Assembly: GCF_004114975.1 (NCBI RefSeq)
Contig: NZ_CP030051.1
Coordinates: 4,154,001-4,218,000, forward strand
From: Bradyrhizobium guangdongense
GTDB lineage: Bacteria > Pseudomonadota > Alphaproteobacteria > Rhizobiales > Xanthobacteraceae
Reading direction: 5' to 3'
Length of the DNA: 64,000 bases
Below the pieces are notes generated by a model. That model did no database searches. It saw only the letters and a list, made by a program, of their open reading frames with translations, and had not been told where the DNA came from. Below, piece by piece: positions 36,578 to 46,239 of this stretch. A program made the translations under genes and the position numbers. Within the stretch, counting starts at the first letter, position 1. Each line of letters starts with the position of its first letter.

Positions 36578-37261
36578 ATGAAGAAGATTCTCTTGGCTTC
36601 GGCCGCTCTGATCGCTCTGACCGGCGCCGCTTCGGCTGCCGACCTGGCGGCTCGCCCCTACACGAAGGCCCCGGTGGCCATGGCTTCGGTCTACAACTGG
36701 ACCGGCTTCTACCTCGGTCTCGTCGGTGGCGGCGCCTGGGAAGATTCGGGCTCGCCCCGCATGCAGGGCGGCTTCGTCGGCGGCACCGCTGGCTACAACT
36801 GGCAGACCGGCAATGTCGTGTTCGGCGTCGAGGCCGATGGCGCCTGGGCTGACGTCAGCGCCACGGCGACCGGCGCCACCGTCGTCCCCGGCTTCGGTGT
36901 CGTGACTGCGACCGCCACCTCGAAGACCGACGCGATGGGCACGGTGCGCGGCCGTATCGGCTACGCCGTCAACAACGTGCTGTTCTACGGCACCGGTGGC
37001 TACGCCTGGATCGACAACAAGATCACCCTCTCGGCCCTCGGCGTGAGCGCCTCCGACAGCAAGTTCCACTCGGGCTGGACCGTCGGCGCCGGCGTCGAAG
37101 CCTTCATCGCTCCGCAGTGGTCGATCAAGGGCGAGTACCTCTATCGCAGCCTCGGCGGCGAGACCTACTTCGGCGCTCTGCCCACCGGCACCCTCAACCT
37201 GCACACCGTGCAGGTCGGCGTGAACTATCACTTCAACGGCCCGGTCGTCGCCAAGTACTGA
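36578..37261 (+). CDS. Outer-membrane beta-barrel protein (Omp25/31-like porin), copy 2
   Basis: This 227-residue paralogue of the preceding gene shares a signal-peptide end and mature start of 15 identical residues (ASAADLAARPYTKAP), then YNWTGFYLGLVGG. The barrel strands diverge. It ends YHFNGPVVAKY with a terminal Tyr. Unlike copy 1 it has no cysteine pair in the N-terminal loop. It has its own upstream region and terminator, so the two are separately transcribed. The pair arose by tandem duplication and sits between the SOS-linked genes ssb and uvrA. Confidence 0.9.
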   Translation: MKKILLASAALIALTGAASAADLAARPYTKAPVAMASVYNWTGFYLGLVGGGAWEDSGSPRMQGGFVGGTAGYNWQTGNVVFGVEADGAWADVSATATGATVVPGFGVVTATATSKTDAMGTVRGRIGYAVNNVLFYGTGGYAWIDNKITLSALGVSASDSKFHSGWTVGAGVEAFIAPQWSIKGEYLYRSLGGETYFGALPTGTLNLHTVQVGVNYHFNGPVVAKY

Positions 37262-37301
37262 GTTCAGTACTGATCGTCGCGACCGACGTTACATCGTCAC
37301 G

Positions 37302-37328
37302 AAAGGCCGGCCTCGCGCCGGCCTTTTT
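37302..37328 (+). terminator. Intrinsic terminator after porin copy 2
   Basis: AAAGGCCGGC (37302-37311) pairs with GCCGGCCTTT (37317-37326) over a five-base loop, then a T-run. It has the same stem as the terminator of copy 1, which shows the duplicated unit included it. Confidence 0.88.
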
Positions 37329-37429
37329 CTTTGGGCGACGCTCGCGCAGTTCCGCGCCCTGCTGCCAAGTGCCGCCAGCGCAACAACAATCCGTTGACGA
37401 TTCGCAAGTCCCACTGGAAATCCACCTCC

Positions 37430-37444
37430 GTTCTTCCTACGTTC
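37430..37444. promoter_or_regulatory. LexA (SOS) box upstream of uvrA
   Basis: GTTC (37430-37433), seven bases, GTTC (37441-37444) matches GTTC-N7-GTTC exactly, about 97 bases before the uvrA start. Confidence 0.75.
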
Positions 37445-37540
37445 GCTACAACCCCATCGGCGCCGATCCCGGTTCCGGGCGAAGCGCGCCTCTCCATTGG
37501 CGCGATCGCGTAGCCTTGGGATTCCTCGAGGGCAACGCGG

Positions 37541-40519
<2,979 letters not shown>

Positions 40520-40532
40520 AACGAGACCGTAG

Positions 40533-40558
40533 GGCGGATTAGCGAAGCGTAATCCGCC
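40533..40558. repeat. Short hairpin repeat (GGCGGATTA type) after uvrA
   Basis: GGCGGATTA (40533-40541) pairs perfectly with TAATCCGCC (40550-40558) across an eight-base loop. It lies 14 bases after the uvrA stop and may serve as a terminator. Confidence 0.6.
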
Positions 40559-40599
40559 GCTGCTTTCTCGTAAGACCCAGGACCCGGGAACGAGCCGAC

Positions 40600-41163
40600 A
40601 TGTCCGCTGGACTTGTGCAAACCTATCGCGCTTTCGCCCACAACAATGCCTGGGCCAACCATCGCCTGCTCAACGCCTGCGCCGGTCTCAACCAGGCGGA
40701 TTTCGAAGCCCCGCGAACGGGTTTCTTCCCGAGCATTCAACGCACGCTGAACCACATCTACGTCATCGATCTCTTCTACATCGATGCGCTCGAAGGCGGT
40801 TGGCTCGGACCGCGCGCCTGGGCAAACGAAGTACCATACCCCTCGGTTTCCGAACTGAAGCCTGCCCAAGCCACAATGGACAAGCGTTTGCTCGCAATCT
40901 GCGACGCGCTGACGCCTGAACTTCTCCATGGCACGATCCGGATCAATCGCGACACACGGGTCCAGACCGAGCGCTGCGACCGGCTCCTCATGCATCTCTT
41001 CCAGCATCAGATTCATCACCGCGGACAGGCGCACGCCATGCTGTCCGAGACAGCAATCGTGCCGCCGCAGCTCGATGAGTTTTTTGCAGAAGGAGAAGCG
41101 CCGCTTCGGGCTGCCGAGTTTGCAGACCTCGGTTGGAGCGAGGAGACCGTGTGGAAGTCCTAG
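40600..41163 (+). CDS. DinB family protein
   Basis: This 187-residue four-helix protein has the DinB metal-binding histidine pattern: LNHIYVIDLF near residue 50, and HQIHHRGQAHAML near residue 138. DinB-like proteins bind a divalent metal or thiols and are diverse; some transfer or detoxify thiol compounds, others are linked to stress response. It is 80 bases downstream of uvrA on the same strand, separated by a hairpin repeat, so cotranscription is uncertain. Confidence 0.87.
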   Translation: MSAGLVQTYRAFAHNNAWANHRLLNACAGLNQADFEAPRTGFFPSIQRTLNHIYVIDLFYIDALEGGWLGPRAWANEVPYPSVSELKPAQATMDKRLLAICDALTPELLHGTIRINRDTRVQTERCDRLLMHLFQHQIHHRGQAHAMLSETAIVPPQLDEFFAEGEAPLRAAEFADLGWSEETVWKS

Positions 41164-41241
41164 CTCCGGATACCTTGGCTCGATATTGCTAAGAAAGGGG
41201 TATGATGGCATGATGGCGCTGGGCCTGGCTAGGAGCAACCC

Positions 41242-41538
41242 ATGAGCGCCAGAACGCAAGTTACGCTCGACCCGGAAACTCGACGGCGGGCACAAGCCAA
41301 AGCCGCCGAGAAAAAGATTTCGTTCGCCGAATATGTGAGGCGACTCGTGGTAGATGACCTGGGCGAAGCGGAGACGAAGCTAGATATCTCCACAATGTTC
41401 GATCTTGCCGACGAGGGGCAGGAAACAGACGTCGCAAATCAAAAAGACGAAATGATAGCGGAGGCGATCCTGGATGTGCACTCGTCTCGCAAGCGGCGCA
41501 AGACAACGAAACTTAAGCTCAGGTCGCGCCGCCGTTGA
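41242..41538 (+). CDS. Antitoxin, ribbon-helix-helix type, partner of PIN toxin
   Basis: This 98-residue protein has an N-terminal RHH-like segment: ARTQVTLDPETRRRAQAKAA (residues 3-22), followed by KKISFAEYVRRLVVDDLG. The rest is acidic then very basic (KRRKTTKLKLRSRRR). It would bind its own operator and neutralise the PIN ribonuclease. The stop TGA overlaps the TTG start of the toxin gene as TTGA, the usual tight coupling of toxin-antitoxin pairs. The local base composition looks less GC-rich than that of the flanking genes, compatible with transfer. Confidence 0.82.
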   Translation: MSARTQVTLDPETRRRAQAKAAEKKISFAEYVRRLVVDDLGEAETKLDISTMFDLADEGQETDVANQKDEMIAEAILDVHSSRKRRKTTKLKLRSRRR

Positions 41539-42299
41539 GCATCTTCGTCGACACGTCGGTCTGGTTTGCGGCAGTCGCAAAGCGCGATCGGAACAATGCC
41601 GTAGCCAAGGGAATCCTCCAGGCTTTTCCTGATCCTCTGATGACTGATCACGTTCTGGCCGAGACGTGGCTTTTGCTTAGAAGTCGCTTTAACCGAAACG
41701 TGGCTGAGACGTTCTGGGATCGCGTTCGCGGTAGCGCGGTGCGCATCGAGCCAGTCATCAGTGCAGATCTCGAGACGGCGTGGGCGATAGGCACATCGTT
41801 TCCGGATCATGACTTTTCGTTGGTAGATCGAACGAGCTTCGCGGTGATGGAGCGGCTTGGGATTACACGGGCGGCGAGCTTCGACGATGACTTCTCGATT
41901 TACAGGTACGGCCGCGCGCGCGACAGGGCCTTTGAAATCGTGCGATCGAGCCACAGCGCAGCCTACCAAACCTTTGCGCAAGCAATATTGCAACGCTTGC
42001 CTGTGTCTTTAAACTACAATGGCGTCCGTCGCGAAGTATGTCCTTACATTCTTGGCCACACCAACGGCCAAGAGCGAGTCCTGGTCTTTCAGTTCGGCGG
42101 CTCCAGCCGAAGCAGACTACCAGCCGGCGGTGAATGGCGTTGTCTAACGGTGGCACAGGTCAGCGACGTTAAAATTTACGAGGGCGAATGGCGCGGCGGA
42201 AGCTATCATCGCACCGTGCAACGCTGCGTAGACAAGGTTTACCTGGACGTCAATGAGGCGGTGCCCAATCAACCTGGCCGTCGGTTAGGCTACGACTAA
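41535..42299 (+). CDS. PIN-domain toxin with extra C-terminal domain
   Basis: This 254-residue protein starts at TTG 41535. Residues 1-133 form a PIN nuclease: MSIFVDTSVWF (Asp6), LAETW (Glu43), SLVDRTSF (Asp98) and ASFDDDFSIY (Asp117-119), the acidic residues that bind metal. VapC toxins normally end near residue 135. Here a further 118 residues follow: YQTFAQAILQRLPVSLNYNG, CPYILGHTNGQERVLVFQFG, GGEWRCLTVAQV and TVQRCVDKVYLDVN, a compact beta-rich unit resembling a WYL-type or similar small domain. The frame is continuous. The antitoxin gene overlaps by four bases upstream. Confidence 0.85.
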   Translation: MSIFVDTSVWFAAVAKRDRNNAVAKGILQAFPDPLMTDHVLAETWLLLRSRFNRNVAETFWDRVRGSAVRIEPVISADLETAWAIGTSFPDHDFSLVDRTSFAVMERLGITRAASFDDDFSIYRYGRARDRAFEIVRSSHSAAYQTFAQAILQRLPVSLNYNGVRREVCPYILGHTNGQERVLVFQFGGSSRSRLPAGGEWRCLTVAQVSDVKIYEGEWRGGSYHRTVQRCVDKVYLDVNEAVPNQPGRRLGYD

Positions 42300-42348
42300 C
42301 TCGCAGCTACGTAGCGTTTCCCATCAGATTCTGCAAACCAGACCACAG

Positions 42349-42984
42349 TTGCCCTTCGCCCTCGCCATCTTCGACCTCGACGGCACCCTCGTCGACAGCT
42401 TTCCCTGGTTCCTGCGCATCATCAACGATGTCGCCGACCGCTTTGGCTTTCGCCGCGTCGCCGATGAGGATGTCGAGTCGCTGCGGCATGCTTCGACGCG
42501 CGAGATTCTCAGCCGGCTCGAAGTGCCGCTATGGAAGCTGCCGGTGATCGTTCGACATGGCCGGCGGTTGAAGGGTGAGGCAGCAGCTCAGATTTCGCTG
42601 TTTGCGGGCACTGATGCGATGCTGCGGACGCTGACTGAGAATGGCGTGCAGCTCGCGCTGGTGACGTCGGACAGCGAGGCCAATGCGCGGCAAAAGCTCG
42701 GCGCCGCCGCAGCGCTGTTCTCGCACTTCGACTGCTCGGCATCGATATTCGGCAAGCCCGCGAAATTTCGCCGCGTGATCCGGCGCGCCGGCGTTGCGCC
42801 TGACAAGGTCATCGCGATCGGCGACGAGGTTCGCGACATCGAAGCGGCGCGTGCGGTGGGGATTGCCTGCGGTGCGGTCAGCTGGGGCTACGCGGCACCG
42901 GCGGCGCTGCGGGCGCAATCACCGGATGTTGTCTTTGATCGAATTGGGGACATTGTCCCTGCCCTGTGCGCCAGCAATCGCTGA
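42349..42984 (+). CDS. HAD family hydrolase, phosphoglycolate phosphatase-like
   Basis: This 211-residue protein has the HAD motifs in order: FDLDGTLVDSFPWFLRIIND (nucleophile Asp and acid Asp), LVTSDSEANARQKLG (motif II Thr-Ser), KFRRVIRRAGVAPDKVIAIG and GDEVRDIEAARAVGIACG (motif IV Asps). It is likely a small-molecule phosphatase of the Gph/PGP type. The start is TTG 42349; no ATG exists near the first strand. It lies 49 bases after the PIN toxin gene. Confidence 0.88.
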   Translation: MPFALAIFDLDGTLVDSFPWFLRIINDVADRFGFRRVADEDVESLRHASTREILSRLEVPLWKLPVIVRHGRRLKGEAAAQISLFAGTDAMLRTLTENGVQLALVTSDSEANARQKLGAAAALFSHFDCSASIFGKPAKFRRVIRRAGVAPDKVIAIGDEVRDIEAARAVGIACGAVSWGYAAPAALRAQSPDVVFDRIGDIVPALCASNR

Positions 42985-43131
42985 CGCGACGCAACACAAA
43001 GACCCAGCGTCGCGGGTTGCCGCGCGAAGGGACGACCGGCTGGCATGATTTCTTCCAGGTTTGATCCAGCGCAATGCTGCGCCCGTTCTTTGCCCCACTC
43101 TTCGCAATGGCCCATCGTATGGATCACGACC

Positions 43132-43695
43132 ATGATCATGGAGCTGCTTAACCGGGAGCACCGCAACATCGAGCGATTGCTCGCGGTCCTCGAACACGAA
43201 CTCGAGGTCTTCGACCGCGCCGGTCGTCCCGACTACGAGGTGATCCGCGCCATCATCGCCTATTTCGAAGTCTATACGGCGATGTACCACCATCCCCAGG
43301 AAGACCGCGTCTTCGCCAAGCTCAGGCTTCGCGATCCCAAGGCCGCCGCAAAAGTCGGCGACCTCGCACAGGACCACAAGAAAGGCGCCGAGCGGTTACA
43401 TCGGGTAGCGCAGGCGGTGGACGGCGTGCTTGCCGGCCGCGAGGTGCTGCGCCAGGACGTCGACAAGATCGTCCGCGATTTCCTGGAACACGAACGGCGC
43501 CACATCGCCATGGAGGACCGCGATTTCTTCCCCGCCGCAGCAAATGCCTTGCGACCTCGGGATTGGACCGAAATCGCCGACGCCTTATCTCCCCATAAGG
43601 ACCCGCTGTTCAGCGATGCCACGGAAACGCGGTTCGACGCGCTGCGGGCCCATATCCTGAATTTGGAGCAGGAGGCGGAGGCGGCCCGGCATTAG
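43132..43695 (+). CDS. Hemerythrin HHE domain protein
   Basis: This protein (187 residues from ATG 43132) is mostly a four-helix hemerythrin-like bundle. Possible iron ligands are His8 in LLNREHRNIERLL, the YHHPQEDRVF pair near residue 48, QDHKKGAERLHRVAQ near residue 80, and EHERRHIAMEDRDFFPAAA near residue 120. It would bind a di-iron centre and may sense or store oxygen or nitric oxide. Its last 20 residues form a charged tail. ATG 43138 gives nearly the same protein. Confidence 0.85.
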   Translation: MIMELLNREHRNIERLLAVLEHELEVFDRAGRPDYEVIRAIIAYFEVYTAMYHHPQEDRVFAKLRLRDPKAAAKVGDLAQDHKKGAERLHRVAQAVDGVLAGREVLRQDVDKIVRDFLEHERRHIAMEDRDFFPAAANALRPRDWTEIADALSPHKDPLFSDATETRFDALRAHILNLEQEAEAARH

Positions 43696-43713
43696 CGATC
43701 GGGAGACCGTAAC

Positions 43714-43740
43714 GTGGGTTACACATTCGGGCTAACCCAC
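43714..43740. repeat. Short hairpin repeat (GTGGGTTA type)
   Basis: GTGGGTTA (43714-43721) pairs perfectly with TAACCCAC (43733-43740) across 11 bases. It lies between convergent genes. Confidence 0.55.
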
Positions 43741-43751
43741 CCTGCTCATCC

Positions 43752-44702
43752 CTACTTCGTCCTGCGCAAGAACGCGCCGAACGCCCGCGGACCGTCGCCG
43801 CTCTCGACCTTGCCGATCACCTTCAGCTCGGCGGCGTCGATGATTTCGAGCGTGTTGCTCTCCCAGCAGGCGACGACGATGCGCCGGCCGTCGGCGGTCG
43901 CATTGATGCCTTCCGGATAGTCGCCGACATTGATGCGCTTCATCGGCTTCAGCGTGGCAACGTCGAACACGCTGACGGTGCCGCCATACTGATCGGTGAC
44001 GAAGCCGCGGCCTTGCGCAAGCGCCACGGCATAGGGGCGCATCCCGACCGGCACGCGGCCGATCTCGCGTGCCTCCGCGATGTCGATCACGGAGACGTCG
44101 TTGGAGCCGACATTGGCGGTGTAGGCCCGTTTCCCCTCGTGATCGATGGTGACGCCGAACGGCCGGGTGCCGACCTTGACCACCGCCTTGCGCTCGCGCG
44201 TCGCGGTATCGACCACCGAAACGCTGTCGTCGTCGCGGTCCGCCGAGAGCAGCAGCCTGCCGTCAGGCGTCACCGCGAGCCCCGAGGGAGAGGCGCCGAC
44301 TGTGATGCTGGCGGCGACACTGCGCGAGGCCGCATCGATCACCCGCACCGCGGCCGCATACCAATCGGCGACATAGACGGTTTTGCCGTCAGGCGTCACG
44401 GCAATGCCAAGCGGGCCGCCCCCGACCTCGATGCGGCCCGCAACCTGCCGTGTCGCCGCGTTCACCACCGTCACGGCCTTGGCGTCCGGGCTTGTCACGT
44501 ACGCAAAGCGGCCGTCTGCGGTGACCGCGATTCCGGCCGGCTTGCCGCCGATCGGGATGGTCGCGACGCTGCGCGACGTGGCAAGGTCCACGACCATCAG
44601 ATTGTCGCTGAGCTGGTTGGTGACGAACGCCTCTTCGGCAGAGGCGTTCGCGATGCTGGCGGCGAGCGCCGCCAGGACCAGAACCAATCCCAGGACCCGC
44701 AT
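43752..44702 (-). CDS. Secreted beta-propeller protein (YVTN/YncE-like)
   Basis: This 316-residue protein has a signal peptide (MRVLGLVLVLAALAASIANA). It then has seven repeats of the form D-x-A-T-R-x-V-A-x-I-P-V-G-x-x-P-x-G-I-A-V-x-P-D-G (for example GGKPAGIAVTADGRFAYVTS and GTRPFGVTIDHEGKRAYTAN), the YVTN seven-bladed beta-propeller. Such proteins act in the periplasm; some belong to PQQ- or methanol-linked pathways. It lies two bases after the SRPBCC gene on the same strand, so the pair is one operon. Confidence 0.87.
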   Translation of the reverse strand: MRVLGLVLVLAALAASIANASAEEAFVTNQLSDNLMVVDLATSRSVATIPIGGKPAGIAVTADGRFAYVTSPDAKAVTVVNAATRQVAGRIEVGGGPLGIAVTPDGKTVYVADWYAAAVRVIDAASRSVAASITVGASPSGLAVTPDGRLLLSADRDDDSVSVVDTATRERKAVVKVGTRPFGVTIDHEGKRAYTANVGSNDVSVIDIAEAREIGRVPVGMRPYAVALAQGRGFVTDQYGGTVSVFDVATLKPMKRINVGDYPEGINATADGRRIVVACWESNTLEIIDAAELKVIGKVESGDGPRAFGAFLRRTK

Positions 44703-44704
44703 CC

Positions 44705-45271
44705 TCAGCTTCCGCTCTCGATCTTCTTCTTCAGAGCTTGCAGGCCGGTCTGATAGAGCCCCTTCACCGCCTTGACCGAGGCCTCGTCATTCAACTCCGG
44801 CGGCGGATCGTTGTTCGGAAAGCCGCGGTAGAACGCGCCGGCCCACTCCAGCGTGGCGCCCTTGCCGTCGGCGCTCGGCGTCACCGTCAGTGTCGAGGAG
44901 TAGTTGTTGACCGGCAGCACCTTCACATCGACGGCGGTGATCCGGTAGGAATAGGTCATGGCGGCGGCATCGAACTTGTAGAGCTCCTCGTCGACGGTGG
45001 CGCCGCCCGTGAGGGTCAGCTTCCGCGTGGCGCCGATCTCATTGCCCTTCTCGCCCTCGGTCTTGGTGACCGGCGGCAGCCAGCTCATGTCCTGGAAATT
45101 GCCGATCACCGCCCACACCTTGGCGGGGGCCGCGTTGATCTCGATGGATTCCCGCACCTTCTGCCGGGTTGGCCCATGGGCCCAAACCGGCTCGAACGCC
45201 GTCGTCAGAACCATTCCCGCCACCGACAACGCCGCCACCCCGGCGATCGCCTTTCCGATCGTCATCCGCAT
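44705..45271 (-). CDS. Secreted SRPBCC (START-like) protein, MxaD-type
   Basis: This 188-residue protein has a signal peptide ending EPVWA. The rest is a START/SRPBCC fold: VRESIEINAAPAKVWAVIGN, DMSWLPPVTKTEGEKGNEIG, and a C-terminal helix (VKAVKGLYQTGLQALKKKIE). Exported SRPBCC proteins of this sort include MxaD of methanol oxidation. No methanol dehydrogenase gene is in the window. It pairs with the propeller gene two bases downstream. Confidence 0.82.
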   Translation of the reverse strand: MRMTIGKAIAGVAALSVAGMVLTTAFEPVWAHGPTRQKVRESIEINAAPAKVWAVIGNFQDMSWLPPVTKTEGEKGNEIGATRKLTLTGGATVDEELYKFDAAAMTYSYRITAVDVKVLPVNNYSSTLTVTPSADGKGATLEWAGAFYRGFPNNDPPPELNDEASVKAVKGLYQTGLQALKKKIESGS

Positions 45272-46239
45272 ACCGTTTCCTCACCTTTGACCTTGCGCGA
45301 CTGATGCGCGCTGCAAGCATCGTAACGCATTTTTCGGCCGTGAGGAGACCGGTTCGTGGCGCTGCCGTGGCGCCGGCAACCTTCACCCCACACCATCCAT
45401 TGGCTGGGCGGCGGGCAAAACACGCGAGAACTGGGTCAACGCATCACGACAAAAACAATTCGCTTTACGAGAATTCGGAATTGTCGCATGTTTCTGCAAT
45501 CCCAACCCGGCCGAGGGGCGCTATCGCGATCGTCACGACACGCGGGATGGGACGTGGTGGACGCGGGCCGCATCGGCGCGAAGGGTCTTGCAGGGCGGGT
45601 AACCGTGAGCGGGGCCGTCGCGCAAACGACCGGTGTGATCTGCGTACGGCAAAATCGCGTGGTCCTGGCGCCCGAAGTCTGGCGTCCAAGTCTTGCGGTG
45701 ATGAGCGTTGCCCAACCGGGCGCGCCCATCAGCCATCCGCATGGCGACGGGGGCAATAGTGCATCGCTCCCCGGGGAGAGCGCGACATAAGCCGTCAACC
45801 CACTGCGCAGGGAAGGCCGGATGTTTGGCTTCACCTGTATGCCGCTGTGCAGCCTCTTGTAGCGCAACCTTCGCACAGTGGACCGCGGGTGCCAGTCGGC
45901 ACCCGGCCTTCCCTGCGCCCTCGGCACTCTCGAGGGCGAACACTGCGGCAAAGCTCGGGCACGACGTGCCGCGAGGACGCGAAGCATGTCCGCGATATCA
46001 ATGCCAAAGCGAGGATGCAGCTTGCCACGCCTTGCTTGCGGGAGGCTTGCCGGAGAGATGCGTCCAATGCGGCACTTGGACGCAAAAAGCACCTGAGGTT
46101 GCCGCTCGGAATCGCAGTAATGATCAGAAACAATGTTTCTGCCTGCTGGCATGAGGCCAGTCTTCTGCCTTGCGATCCGGCAATGATTGACGGACGTCCA
46201 AGCCTCTCGACAAGCCCCGCCGAGGCGTCAGGAATTCCC
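45272..46239. repeat. Gene-free 1-kb stretch, probably a degenerate genome repeat
   Basis: No convincing gene is present, though both strands have long open frames that are low-complexity and lack ribosome sites (for example 45436-46152 minus). The text (Pro/Arg/Ser-rich if translated) is reminiscent of stretches repeatedly called as short hypothetical proteins in Bradyrhizobium genomes, which suggests a scattered repeat. This is from memory and was not verified. Confidence 0.35.

Noticed and set aside
45436..46152. Minus-strand 238-codon frame in the gene-free stretch
   Set aside because: No ribosome site or domain; probably part of a scattered repeat.
45847..46239. N-terminal extension of the DUF1217 protein
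   Set aside because: The extra 131 residues are low-complexity Arg/Ser/Pro text of the gene-free repeat-like stretch; ATG 46240 starts the conserved part.
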